Assembly: GCA_030754235.1 (NCBI GenBank)
Contig: JASMAS010000046.1
Coordinates: forward strand, 1 to 64,000
Reading direction: 5' to 3'
DNA length: 64,000 bases
Source of the DNA: Litorilituus sp.
Lineage (GTDB): Bacteria; Pseudomonadota; Gammaproteobacteria; Enterobacterales; Alteromonadaceae
Each line of letters begins with the position of its first letter. Positions within the stretch are counted from its first letter, which is position 1. The notes beneath the pieces were generated by a model. The model had not been told where the DNA came from, made no database searches, and saw nothing but the letters and a program-made list of their open reading frames with translations. Both the position numbers and the translations under genes were made by a program. Of the stretch, positions 55,401 through 64,000 are shown piece after piece.

Positions 55401-56402
55401 ATGCCTTTTAAAGATAACTATCAAGTCACTTCGACATTTAGTGAATATACACATGATTTTTTATCCTCTCATCTTATCCCCCCTTCACCTGTAAATTATT
55501 CTGCTGTCTATCTGTATATTAGTAATGAAAATGAAATGTTAACGGCTGCGATAGACAAGAGGTTGCAAAAGGGTGATGCCATCACCGAAGATTTTCTTGC
55601 CGATTTATTTTCTCGTTATGTCTCTTTTAGTCAAGAAATTGAGAAGTCAGTATTACAACCTTTTCAAGAAACATTAACAAAAACACTAGCGAATATTAGC
55701 GAGCAATTAAGCAACGAAAAAAAAACAAGCATTAACTTAAACAAACTGGACAAAATGCTTGCTAATACAACACTTAATTCTTCATTAGAAGGTGTAGTAA
55801 ATTACCTTGTCAGCACTATTGATAAAACAAAGTCTCAACACCAAGCGCTATCTAAAAAGCTTAATGCCACCCAACAAGAAATGAATATGCTTAAGAACAA
55901 GTTAGCCTCATCCAGACAAGAAGCACTGGTTGACGCGTTAACAGGCCTGCTAAATAGACGTGGATGTGATGAAAAGCTGCAACACTTGAGCTTAGAAGAC
56001 ACTCACTCTTCATTGGCAATAGATATTGATCATTTCAAAAAAGTTAATGATACTTTCGGTCACTTTATTGGCGACAAAGTAATACAACGAGTTGCGAAAG
56101 CCATTGAAGACCACATTGATAATGAAGATATAGCAGTGCGTTTTGGTGGTGAAGAATTTGTGGTGATAATGGTGAATAAAAACAGAAAACAAGCCAAAGT
56201 GATTGCAGAAAAAATCAGAAAGAGCATCGCTAACCTAAAATTAATTCAGCGCGAAACTAATACATACCTTCCGCCAATATCCGTTTCTATTGGTGTGGCA
56301 CAAAATAAAGGAATAACTGACTGGATTACCTTGTTTAATCAAGCTGACCAAGCTTTATATCAAGCAAAAAATACCGGCAGAAATTGCTGTGTTTGTGCAT
56401 AA
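55401..56402 (+). CDS. diguanylate cyclase with GGEEF domain
   Basis: A 333-residue soluble protein. The N-terminal 170 residues are mostly helical, with coiled coils at about 80-170, and have no recognised sensor domain. The GGDEF domain starts near 178 (DALTGLLNRRGCDEKL) with active site G249-G-E-E-F253 (VRFGGEEFVVIM). The RxxD inhibition site five residues before GGEEF is missing (D240-NE-D243), so product inhibition is probably weak. The start ATG follows GAGGGGTAAGAT. Confidence 0.93.
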   Translation: MPFKDNYQVTSTFSEYTHDFLSSHLIPPSPVNYSAVYLYISNENEMLTAAIDKRLQKGDAITEDFLADLFSRYVSFSQEIEKSVLQPFQETLTKTLANISEQLSNEKKTSINLNKLDKMLANTTLNSSLEGVVNYLVSTIDKTKSQHQALSKKLNATQQEMNMLKNKLASSRQEALVDALTGLLNRRGCDEKLQHLSLEDTHSSLAIDIDHFKKVNDTFGHFIGDKVIQRVAKAIEDHIDNEDIAVRFGGEEFVVIMVNKNRKQAKVIAEKIRKSIANLKLIQRETNTYLPPISVSIGVAQNKGITDWITLFNQADQALYQAKNTGRNCCVCA

Positions 56403-56622
56403 CCTCCTTATTTGTTCAGCGAAAAATTAATTTTTTTAACCCTTCAATAGCACGAAGGCGTTTGAACTTTAGAGAGTATTTTTGCCGTGAATTCGACTAA
56501 AATACTTTTACCTCAAACAAAATTCGCCCTGAGAAAGTCCCCCCGCTAGATACGCTTTTGAAGTAACAAAATTAAAGTGCTAAACTCCTGCCTTTGATCA
56601 ACTCAAACAAAACTTTTTCATT

Positions 56623-59058
56623 ATGATGACTTCGCTGCGCACCTTTTTTTACTTCTTTTTAAAATTCCCTATACGTTTACTAGTGCGAAGCAAAATTGTT
56701 GTTGACGCTAATAACCCAGCAGAAACAAAATCAAAACCTATTTTTTATGTTACTCGCCATCAATCTGCGAGCGACTTGTTAGCCCTTCAAAGGGTCTGTA
56801 AAAAACAACACTTACCTGATCCACTTTCCACAGTAATCATTGGAGGTAAAAGTTTTGAGCGCACCCTATGCCTAGCAAAACCCACTTCTATTTTGGGTAG
56901 AACGCCTAAAAAAACAATAGCATTAAGTCAAGGTCTGGCAATGCTAAACGAACATAACAAAGACAAAAACCTAGACGTACAACTCATTCCCGTCAATTTG
57001 ATTTGGGGGCGCATACCCACAAAAGAAAAAAACAACGCTAATGTGGCCTCATTACTTGCTGAGCAAAACTCCCCAACCTGGCTTCGTAAATTTTTTATTA
57101 TTTTATTCTTAGGTCGCGATAGCCTTATACGTTTTAGTGAAGCTCTATCATTAAGATATATGTCTGATAATCATGGTAACGATGAATCCACTGCACATAA
57201 ATTATTACGCGTAGCCCGCTTTCATTTTCATCGCCAAAATATTGCCGCAAAAGGGCCTAGACTTATTCATCGTGAGCAAATGTTTACCGCTCTTTTTGCC
57301 AATCCTTCGGTAAAGCGCACGATAAAAGAAGAAGCAAAAAATAAAAATATCAGCGAGGAAAAAATAAAAAAACAAGCACTTGGTATGATGAAAGAAATTG
57401 CTGGTGATTATAGCGTTTCTTTAATTTATCTTGGTGAAAGAATTTTAGCTTGGCTATGGAAGCGCCTATACAGTGACATCAAAGTAAATAACTCTAAAGT
57501 ACTTAGGGAGCTAGCTCATGACGGTCACGAAATTATTTATGTACCATGCCATCGCAGCCACATGGACTACTTATTGCTCACCTATATCATTTTACAAGAA
57601 GGTCTAGTTACACCGCGTATTGCTGCTGGTATTAACTTAAACTTCTGGCCTGCCGGCCCTATTTTTAGAAAAGCTGGGGCGTTTTTTATTCGCCGAAGCT
57701 TTGCTGGTAATCGTTTATATTCCACTATTTTTAGAGAATACTTAGGACTTTTATTTGAGCGCGGTTACTCTGTTAAATACTATACAGAAGGTGGTCGTAG
57801 CCGAACAGGTCGTTTATTAGCACCTAAAACGGGTATGTTAGCCATGACCATTCAAAGCTTATTACGTGGCATCAATCGTCCGTTAACTTTAGTGCCTGTA
57901 TATCTAGGGTACGAACATGTTATGGAAGTAGGTACCTATCACAAAGAACTTAGTGGTAGTGAGAAAAAGAAAGAATCTATCTTTGGCGTCTTAAAGGCCA
58001 TCAAAAGCTTGCGTAATTACGGTAATGGTTATGTCAACTTTGGTGAACCAATCAATGTTAACGATTACTTACAACAAAAAGTACCTGAATGGAAAGAATC
58101 CATCGACCCTATTGAGCCGAAAAAACCAAATTGGTTAACACCAACTGTTAACGATATGGCCCATCAGCTTATGTTAAATATCAACCAATGTGCAGCGCTC
58201 AATGGTGTAGCACTTGTGGCATTAATTCTTCACGCCAGCGAAAACAAAGCGCTCAGTAAAGTTGATTTAGAAAATCAATTAGACTTTATGCTCACCATTC
58301 AACGACAAGCCCCATATAGCGTTCACATGACAATCCCTTCAGAAAGCGGAGCAGAGATTCTTGCCCACGTTATTTCGCTTAATAAAGTCACTGTCTGTGA
58401 GGATAGCTTCGGCACGATTATTTCACTCAATGATTCTGCTAGTCTAGAGATGCGTTATTATCGCAATAACATTCTCCATACTTTTGCGCTCATCGCTTTA
58501 GTTTGTCAACAATTAGCACATCACAATAATGTTACTTATCAACAGCTCATTGAACAAACAATCAACTTACTTAGTACGTTAAAAGATGACTTGTTTTTAT
58601 GGCAAACATCTGAGCAAATTACTTTACAAGTTCAGCAGGTATTAACAGCATTAGAGGCCGGTCACTTTGTTAAACAAACCACTGCTCATTGTTGGTCACT
58701 CACTACTGATACTGAACTTCTAGGGCAAGTAAATCTTTTAGCTGAATGCATGAATGAAAGCTTGCAACGCCTTGCAATTATTAGCACCTTGGCTACACGT
58801 TTAGCACCAGTAACTAGGCGAGATTTAGAGGTGAAAGTGGTTGCCATTGCCAAACGTTTAGCCGTGTTAAATAATATTACCGCACCAGAGTTTATTGATA
58901 AGAAAGCACAGGCAACGCTTATCAACACAATGCGTGAGTTAGGTTATATTGGTTCAGATGATGGTGGCCTATTGATTGCCACAAACAATATGGCTAAATT
59001 GAAAAAAACAATCAACAGCCTTGTGTCCATTGAAGTACTACAAAGTATTGCTCGGTAA
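56623..59058 (+). CDS. plsB: glycerol-3-phosphate 1-O-acyltransferase PlsB
   Basis: PlsB adds the first acyl chain to glycerol-3-phosphate at the inner membrane. The 811-residue length fits (E. coli about 807). The catalytic HxxxxD motif is H310-R-S-H-M-D315 (VPCHRSHMDYLLLTY), followed by NFWPAGPIFRKAGAFFIRRS, EGGRSRTGRLLAPKTGM and VPVYLGYEHVME. Two ATG codons lie together at the start and no strong ribosome site is visible. A strong hairpin terminator follows. Confidence 0.97.
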   Translation: MMTSLRTFFYFFLKFPIRLLVRSKIVVDANNPAETKSKPIFYVTRHQSASDLLALQRVCKKQHLPDPLSTVIIGGKSFERTLCLAKPTSILGRTPKKTIALSQGLAMLNEHNKDKNLDVQLIPVNLIWGRIPTKEKNNANVASLLAEQNSPTWLRKFFIILFLGRDSLIRFSEALSLRYMSDNHGNDESTAHKLLRVARFHFHRQNIAAKGPRLIHREQMFTALFANPSVKRTIKEEAKNKNISEEKIKKQALGMMKEIAGDYSVSLIYLGERILAWLWKRLYSDIKVNNSKVLRELAHDGHEIIYVPCHRSHMDYLLLTYIILQEGLVTPRIAAGINLNFWPAGPIFRKAGAFFIRRSFAGNRLYSTIFREYLGLLFERGYSVKYYTEGGRSRTGRLLAPKTGMLAMTIQSLLRGINRPLTLVPVYLGYEHVMEVGTYHKELSGSEKKKESIFGVLKAIKSLRNYGNGYVNFGEPINVNDYLQQKVPEWKESIDPIEPKKPNWLTPTVNDMAHQLMLNINQCAALNGVALVALILHASENKALSKVDLENQLDFMLTIQRQAPYSVHMTIPSESGAEILAHVISLNKVTVCEDSFGTIISLNDSASLEMRYYRNNILHTFALIALVCQQLAHHNNVTYQQLIEQTINLLSTLKDDLFLWQTSEQITLQVQQVLTALEAGHFVKQTTAHCWSLTTDTELLGQVNLLAECMNESLQRLAIISTLATRLAPVTRRDLEVKVVAIAKRLAVLNNITAPEFIDKKAQATLINTMRELGYIGSDDGGLLIATNNMAKLKKTINSLVSIEVLQSIAR

Positions 59059-59065
59059 AAAAGCT

Positions 59066-59098
59066 AAAAAGATAGACTTTGTTCAAGTCTATCTTTTT
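59066..59098. terminator. bidirectional rho-independent terminator after plsB
   Basis: AAAAAGATAGACTT (59066-59079) pairs perfectly with AAGTCTATCTTTTT (59085-59098) over a 5-base loop. The T run follows the stem on the plus strand and the A run does so for the minus strand, so it serves both plsB and the convergent mlaC. Confidence 0.9.
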
Positions 59099-59123
59099 GA
59101 TAACATTAAAAAACGTAAGCTTT

Positions 59124-59735
59124 TTATTTCGCCAGCGCGGCAAGCTCCTTAGCAACGTGTTCAACACCTTCATTCACTATTTTTTTCCCTAGCTCTGCTT
59201 TTTTACTGCTTAATAGTGAAATACCTTCCACCACTAAATCAAAGGCTTTCCATTGACCTGTTTTCTTGTTTTTACGCATTTTAAAAACAACATCAATCGT
59301 TGGTTTGTTCATTTCAATAATTTGTGTTTTGACTGCTACAATACGCTTATTTTTAGTAGGCTTCTCTGTTTCAAAGATGACCTTTTGATTGTTATATTGC
59401 TTTAAAGCGCTTGCATAAGTTCGTACTAAATAGCTTCGCATAGATAAAGCAAATTGAGCACGTTGCTCTTGAGTGGTTTTTTGTAAATGCTTACCCAAAA
59501 TGCGATACGCAGCATACTTATAATCAATCGCAGGCATTAATTCTTCCTCAACAATCACATTCACAAGGTTTGGAAACTTTGTTATTTCTTGTTGGTTAGC
59601 CGCTAAGCGCGTAAATAACCGATTACCTACACTTTCTAACACACTATAAGGTGATATTTTAGGTATTACCGCAGTTTGCCCTAAGAAAGAGAGTATCAGT
59701 AAAAATGCCATTAACAAGCGGGTAAGTACGTGCAT
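59124..59735 (-). CDS. mlaC: MlaC/Ttg2D-family phospholipid-binding protein, orphan copy
   Basis: A periplasmic lipid carrier of about 203 residues. After the signal peptide (about 1-25) come the family segments EELMPAIDYKYAAYRILGKH and the RSYLVRTYASALKQYNNQKV stretch, and the end DLVVEGISLLSSKKAELGKK. The frame starts at 59744 but the ATG at 59735 has AGGA at the correct distance. Normally mlaC is inside the mlaFEDCB operon; none of those genes is here, so this is a separate copy, preceded by a TetR-type palindrome. Confidence 0.86.
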   Translation of the reverse strand: MHVLTRLLMAFLLILSFLGQTAVIPKISPYSVLESVGNRLFTRLAANQQEITKFPNLVNVIVEEELMPAIDYKYAAYRILGKHLQKTTQEQRAQFALSMRSYLVRTYASALKQYNNQKVIFETEKPTKNKRIVAVKTQIIEMNKPTIDVVFKMRKNKKTGQWKAFDLVVEGISLLSSKKAELGKKIVNEGVEHVAKELAALAK

Positions 59736-60168
59736 AGTATTCATCCTATTTAAAAATCAACAGTGCCACATAAAAACCAACCGCTCGGTTTGTTGCAAGC
59801 AGGCGCTGATATTTGTTTAATGATCACAAGTCCAGCTATGATTAAATGGTTTTCCCCATTTAGAAATAAATACTCGTCAAAAGTTAGTCGACATTAGATA
59901 CATACTTCAACTAATTTATTCATAAATTTTCTATTTTCTATTACTTTTTTGGTCAGATGATCGAAACATAGTCGTAGAATTAGTAATTAAATCAATAAAA
60001 TAATTTTTTTTTCAAATTGATGGAAATTTAGTCATTTATAATATCTGCAAATAGCTATATTCTACTCTTATTAATGTGAATAATTCATAACGTAGCTTGA
60101 CTGATTTAGATAATATACAATTTACGTGCATTGGTTTGTTTTATTTGATTAATATATATGGAGGGGTC
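59736..60168. other. divergent gene-free interval between mlaC and the PAS-GAF-GGDEF-EAL gene
   Basis: Over 400 bases with no gene. The imperfect palindrome AACCAACCGCTCGGTTTGTT (59775-59794), described separately, is the only clear signal. The rest is AT-rich, with runs such as AATTTTTTTTTC near 60003 and no clear dyads. A strong GGAGG ribosome site at 60159-60163 belongs to the next gene. Confidence 0.5.
59775..59794. promoter_or_regulatory. TetR-type operator candidate upstream of mlaC
   Basis: AACCAACCGCTCGGTTTGTT is a 20-bp imperfect palindrome (8 of 9 positions of each arm pair around a central CT), centred about 50 bases upstream of the mlaC start. The ACCG-N2-CGGT core with AACC and GTT ends is typical of operators bound by TetR-family repressors. 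No TetR gene is in the window. Confidence 0.5.
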
Positions 60169-62454
60169 ATGACCGAAATAGATAATAAAGAGCAACAACT
60201 ACTAAATGATATTGAAAAATTACGTTCAACCCTTGCTGTCGCTCATCAGCCTAAAGACATACTAGCGACCCAGCTATTTAACAGTGAAGAGCGCTTTGCT
60301 CGAGCTATGCGTAATTCTAGAGATGGATTGTGGGATTGGGATTTAGTCACAAATGAAGTTTACTATTCCCCGCGCTGGAAAAGTATGTTGGGTTATGCAG
60401 AGCATGAACTTGAAAATAACTTAGACACATGGACTAAGCTAGTCCATCCCGAAGACAAAGAATTTGTTCTAATAAATGTTCAGAAATACTTATCCCAAGA
60501 GCAAGATTCATTTGAAGTTGAAATGCGCATGATTCACAAGGAAGGGCACGAAGTCTATGTACGATCACGAGCATTTAAAGTAACTCAAGGTTCAAGTTCT
60601 AAACCGATACGTTTAACAGGGACTCATGTCAATATAACAGATCAAAAAAAAGCTGAGCTGTTTGATAAAAGAAATACTAAAATTTTAGAGATGATTGCCA
60701 AAGGAAAGCCTGCATCCGAAATCTATAATGAAATCGCTTTATTGTATGAAGAACGTCATGCTGGATTACGCTGCTCAATGCTCGAATTAGAGGGAGATAA
60801 ACTACTTCATGGTGGCGCACCTAGCCTTCCAAAATCCTATTGCAAGGCAGTACATGGGCTTAAGAATGGCCCTGAAGTTGGCTCCTGTGGAACATCTACC
60901 TATACTGGAAAACGTGTTCTCGTTGAAAATATTGAAACGGATCCTAAATGGGCCGATTTAAAGGAGGTTGCTCTCCCACATGGTATGCGCTGCTGTTGGT
61001 CTGAACCCATTAAAAATTCTCATGGCAAAGTGCTAGGGGCTTTTGGTATGTATTATGATCAACCTAGATTACCTAACGAAAAAGAGTCAAAAGATCTGAC
61101 ATCAGCAGCTCAACTTGCTGGCATTGTTATGGAACGAGAACAAAATCAAAAACGCATTCGAGATTTAGCCTATACCGATAACCTCACACACCTTTCCAGT
61201 CGTACTCTATTTTACTTAAATGTTGATGAATTAATAAAAATTTCAGCTCGCAAAAAACAAAAGTTTGGTTTGTTATATATCGACCTTGATAACTTTAAGA
61301 GTGTTAACGACAGCCTCGGACACAGCGCTGGTGACATACTCCTGATAGAAGTGGCAAAACGGTTAAGCAAAGCATGCCGCGATATTGATTATATTGCTCG
61401 CCTCAGTGGTGATGAGTTTTGTATTGCCGTCAATGATGTAAAGGATGATTATGGTGCTGCTCATGTTGCTAAGCGCTGCCTAAGCCTAATATCTAAACCA
61501 TTAGAGTTAGGAGGAAGAAACTTCACCCCGAGCTGTAGTATAGGGATTGCACATTATCCCGATGATGGAAGTGACCGGCAAACAATACTAAAAGTAGCAG
61601 ATACGGCACTATATGAAGCAAAAGAACTGGGCAAAAATCGATATACGTTTTATAAGAAAGAGTTGTCTCAAAAAGCTGAATATCGTTTCAAAATTGAGCA
61701 ATACTTAAAAGAAGCGATAGAAAAACAACAATTGTCACTGGTTTATCAACCCAAAATAGATATTAATACTGGCATCATTATAGGTGTTGAAGCCTTATCA
61801 CGTTGGGATCACCCTATGCTCGGCCAAGTTAACCCAAGCGAATTTATCGAAACAGCCGAACAAATAGGTATGATGAAAGGGCATACTGAGTGGGTTTTAA
61901 AAACAGCTTGCCAACAACTTGCATTATGGAAAAAGGATGGTTTTTCTCCCATTCGTATGGCCGTTAATATTTCTCCCCATCATTTCCTCGATCGCGACTT
62001 GGTGCCTCTGATCCAAGGTGTCATTAATGAATCAGGAATAATGCCAAGTGAGCTTGAATTAGAAGTGACTGAGGGTATAGTACAAATTAACCAAAAAAAC
62101 CATCTCCTTTTTGAGCAGTTAAAAGAGCTCGGCATATTATTAGCAATTGATGACTTCGGTATAGGTTACTCATCTCTAGCCTCTCTTAAACACCTTAATG
62201 TTGACTTCTTAAAAATTGATAAATATTTTATTAATGACATGCTTGCCGACCCTAAAGCAAAACTTTTAGTTGGTTCGATGATTGACATAGGGCACAATCT
62301 TGGCCATAAAATAACCGCAGAAGGTATTGAAAGCGAGCAACAGCTTAGCATGCTTCAAGACCTTGGTTGTGACTGTGCCCAGGGCTATCTCATTAGCAAA
62401 CCCGTCTGTGCTGATCGAATTTTAGCCTTGTATGGTAGTAGCTTACTCAACTAA
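60169..62454 (+). CDS. PAS-GAF-GGDEF-EAL cyclic-di-GMP protein
   Basis: A multi-domain protein of 761 residues from the ATG at 60169, which follows GGAGGGG; the frame also has a TTG at 60097 but no good site there. Domain order: a short coil, PAS with PAC (about 40-165; LWDWDLVTNEVYYSPRWKSM), GAF (about 175-330), GGDEF (about 340-505; active site reads LSGDEF) and EAL (about 515-755; GVEALSRWDHP, IDDFGIGYSSLASLK). The SGDEF variant may be weakly active or a GTP sensor; the EAL motif is complete, so phosphodiesterase activity is likely. Confidence 0.92.
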   Translation: MTEIDNKEQQLLNDIEKLRSTLAVAHQPKDILATQLFNSEERFARAMRNSRDGLWDWDLVTNEVYYSPRWKSMLGYAEHELENNLDTWTKLVHPEDKEFVLINVQKYLSQEQDSFEVEMRMIHKEGHEVYVRSRAFKVTQGSSSKPIRLTGTHVNITDQKKAELFDKRNTKILEMIAKGKPASEIYNEIALLYEERHAGLRCSMLELEGDKLLHGGAPSLPKSYCKAVHGLKNGPEVGSCGTSTYTGKRVLVENIETDPKWADLKEVALPHGMRCCWSEPIKNSHGKVLGAFGMYYDQPRLPNEKESKDLTSAAQLAGIVMEREQNQKRIRDLAYTDNLTHLSSRTLFYLNVDELIKISARKKQKFGLLYIDLDNFKSVNDSLGHSAGDILLIEVAKRLSKACRDIDYIARLSGDEFCIAVNDVKDDYGAAHVAKRCLSLISKPLELGGRNFTPSCSIGIAHYPDDGSDRQTILKVADTALYEAKELGKNRYTFYKKELSQKAEYRFKIEQYLKEAIEKQQLSLVYQPKIDINTGIIIGVEALSRWDHPMLGQVNPSEFIETAEQIGMMKGHTEWVLKTACQQLALWKKDGFSPIRMAVNISPHHFLDRDLVPLIQGVINESGIMPSELELEVTEGIVQINQKNHLLFEQLKELGILLAIDDFGIGYSSLASLKHLNVDFLKIDKYFINDMLADPKAKLLVGSMIDIGHNLGHKITAEGIESEQQLSMLQDLGCDCAQGYLISKPVCADRILALYGSSLLN

Positions 62455-62524
62455 AAGTCATTAACGTTTTTTGAAAAAAAAACGAAGCCCTATGACGCGT
62501 GGTTATCTAGAGCTGTTTACTAAG

Positions 62525-62561
62525 CATTGTAATAATGGGGCTTAGCCCTATTATTACAATG
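62525..62561. repeat. strong 17-bp inverted repeat upstream of hupE
   Basis: CATTGTAATAATGGGGC (62525-62541) pairs with GCCCTATTATTACAATG (62545-62561), with one mismatch and a 3-base loop TTA. It lies 71 bases after the preceding gene and 90 bases before the HupE gene. It has a GC core but no T tract, so it may be a regulator site or an unusual terminator. Confidence 0.6.
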
Positions 62562-62650
62562 ACACTTGTGGCATTGTTAGCCTTTATATAATACCTGCCT
62601 GTATCAGTTCTCATCTAAGCATAAGAAAATTGTGGTAAAGGAAATCAATA

Positions 62651-63349
62651 ATGTTTCATTTTATTCATCGCTATAGCGCACTATGTACTATTGCTTTATT
62701 TGTTCTACTGCTTCCTTTAAACGCTTGGCCACATAATGTCGATGAAAACACGCGTGCTTTTATACACAACAATACTGGCGTGCAGTTCATCCCATTCTTA
62801 TACATTGGTGCAAAGCACATGGTCACGGGATACGATCATTTATTATTCTTAGTGGGTGTTTTATTCTTTTTACAAAAAAACCGAGATGTTCTGCTATATG
62901 TTAGCATGTTCACACTAGGCCATAGCTTAACATTACTCTTTGGTGTTATTGGTAACATTCAAGCCAATGCGTATTTAATTGATGCCATCATTGGGCTTTC
63001 TGTTGTTTATAAAGGTTTTGATAATTTAGGCGGTTTTAAGCACACCATTGGGTTTACACCTAACCCAAAAACTGCAGTACTTATTTTTGGGCTTTTTCAT
63101 GGTTTTGGATTAGCGACTAAACTTCAAGAGTTTCAATTACAAAACGAGGGCTTAATAACCAATTTAATTGCCTTTAATATTGGTGTTGAATTAGGTCAAT
63201 GTAGTGCACTCGTCTTTATTCTTTTACTGATCAATTATTGGCGAAAACACACCAGTTATGTTGAATTTGCGACAAAGACTAACGGCTTATTAATGAGTGC
63301 AGGTTTTATGTTAATAGGTTTTCAATTAACAGGTTACTTCAGCAACTAA
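62651..63349 (+). CDS. hupE: HupE/UreJ-family membrane protein
   Basis: A 232-residue membrane protein with signal-like N-terminus and about six spans. The HupE/UreJ_2 signature lies near FLYIGAKHMVTGYDHLLFLV and FTLGHSLTLLFGVIG, with conserved His in GLFHGFGLATKLQE. Members are thought to be nickel or cobalt permeases or to take part in metal uptake. No urease or hydrogenase gene is nearby. The anchor gene follows 12 bases later and probably forms an operon with it. Confidence 0.85.
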   Translation: MFHFIHRYSALCTIALFVLLLPLNAWPHNVDENTRAFIHNNTGVQFIPFLYIGAKHMVTGYDHLLFLVGVLFFLQKNRDVLLYVSMFTLGHSLTLLFGVIGNIQANAYLIDAIIGLSVVYKGFDNLGGFKHTIGFTPNPKTAVLIFGLFHGFGLATKLQEFQLQNEGLITNLIAFNIGVELGQCSALVFILLLINYWRKHTSYVEFATKTNGLLMSAGFMLIGFQLTGYFSN

Positions 63350-63361
63350 ACCCAATAAACA

Positions 63362-63928
63362 ATGAGACAAACCATGCCACACACTAACCCCAAAAAGCCC
63401 AATAATCACGAACTAACATTAACGAGTCAAAAGTTGCTTAAGTGCACCCTCTTTAGTCTTGCCTTTGCAGGCATTGCCTTAATCACCATAATTTTGCCGG
63501 CAGAATATAATATCGACCCGACAGGTTTAGGCAAAAAATTAGGGTTAACTGTATTCAATAATGAAAAAACTACCGCGACAAGTGAAAGATTAACTAATAC
63601 AACAAAAAAAACCACTGAAACTATTGCTGTTATTGTGCCACCAGGCAGAGGCGTTGAATATAAATTTACCATGGAGCAGTACCAAAAACTGACCTATGAA
63701 TGGCAAACCGACAGTGCTAGTTTATATTTTGATCTTCATGGGGAGCCCAAAGGGGACACCACGGGATATTTTGAAAGTTACGCCATTGCCACGTTAAATG
63801 AAATGAAAGGCAGCTTTACTGCACCATTTTCCGGTTCACATGGCTGGTACTGGAAAAACAATTTGGATACTCAAGTTACCGTGCAACTCACCGTCATTGG
63901 AGAGTATACTGATCATGGTCTTAAATAG
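63362..63928 (+). CDS. HupE-linked transmembrane anchor protein
   Basis: A 188-residue protein with one membrane span near 36-52, then PAEYNIDPTGLGKKLGLTVF and a periplasmic domain containing VIVPPGRGVEYKFTMEQYQK and GSHGWYWKNNL. The same sequence plan occurs in proteins annotated as transmembrane anchor proteins next to HupE genes. The function is unknown. The start may be the ATG at 63362 or that at 63374. It ends 72 bases before the window edge. Confidence 0.75.
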   Translation: MRQTMPHTNPKKPNNHELTLTSQKLLKCTLFSLAFAGIALITIILPAEYNIDPTGLGKKLGLTVFNNEKTTATSERLTNTTKKTTETIAVIVPPGRGVEYKFTMEQYQKLTYEWQTDSASLYFDLHGEPKGDTTGYFESYAIATLNEMKGSFTAPFSGSHGWYWKNNLDTQVTVQLTVIGEYTDHGLK

Positions 63929-64000
63929 GTAACATCAAAAAGCCTTCATTAACGGTATCCATAATCAATAAAATTGACACAAAAAATTCGTTTGAATAGT

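Overview
The window looks like a chromosomal segment from a low-GC marine gammaproteobacterium of the order Alteromonadales, most likely Colwelliaceae (Colwellia or Thalassotalea type). This rests on the AT-rich DNA, on gammaproteobacterial gene blocks (orn / rsgA-psd; rph-pyrE-yicC; nfuA with comF and bioH; lexA near dinF; cpxRA divergent from a cpxP-like gene) and on the protein sequences. The assignment is from recall and could not be searched. No rRNA, tRNA, CRISPR array, insertion sequence or prophage was seen.

Layout. 1-1.7 kb: a short reading frame with a good ribosome site at the left edge, a start-less coding remnant, and an esterase-fold TPR protein that lacks its catalytic serine. 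2-4.6 kb: orn, rsgA, psd. 5-7.4 kb: a BlaI-type repressor with a BlaR1-type M56 protease carrying a TonB-like tail, behind a perfect palindromic operator candidate. 7.5-10.3 kb: an envelope-stress unit (Spy/CpxP-like protein, cpxR, cpxA) with a CpxR-type GTAAA-N6-GTAAA box between the divergent genes. 10.4-13.5 kb: glutathione-dependent formaldehyde detoxification (fghA, frmA) and its LysR-type neighbour. 13.6-24.2 kb: a CBS protein, then a minus-strand efflux system (HlyD-type adaptor, ABC ATPase, two 813-residue FtsX/MacB-type permeases) next to its own NtrC-type activator and histidine kinase. A matching sigma54 promoter and a palindromic enhancer candidate lie in front of the adaptor gene. 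24.5-33.7 kb: lexA, a polysaccharide deacetylase, dinF, small membrane proteins, nfuA, an M14 peptidase, comF, bioH. 33.8-41.4 kb: a rod/hook-tail-like small protein with a SprA-family putative protease, pyrE-rph, a thioredoxin / Tat subunit / GMC oxidoreductase operon, yicC, yceH. 41.8-44.5 kb: a TonB receptor with a Cys pair in its plug, coupled to an exported thioredoxin-like protein. 44.6-54.6 kb: a TRAP transporter, a cache-sensor NarL-type two-component system, and a three-gene 2-oxoacid oxidoreductase. 54.8-64 kb: a NYN nuclease-like protein, two cyclic-di-GMP proteins, plsB, mlaC, a HupE/UreJ protein and its membrane-anchor partner.

The strongest unusual signal is a rearrangement scar around the efflux island. 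Bases 14243-14312 are identical over 70 bp to bases 24552-24621, which are codons near the start of lexA. This stretch lies about 60 bp from a truncated N-terminal stub of a third FtsX-type permease. The 10.2 kb sensor-regulator-efflux system is therefore bracketed by direct repeats of the lexA 5' coding end, and a perfect CTGT-N8-ACAG LexA-type box sits just outside the left copy.

The second is a proposed 2-oxoacid island at 44.6-54.6 kb. A solute-binding protein resembling the TakP (2-oxoacid) type, a cache sensor system and a KorABC-like enzyme lie together and would make one uptake, sensing and oxidation module. The gene families are visible in the sequence; the substrate is inferred.
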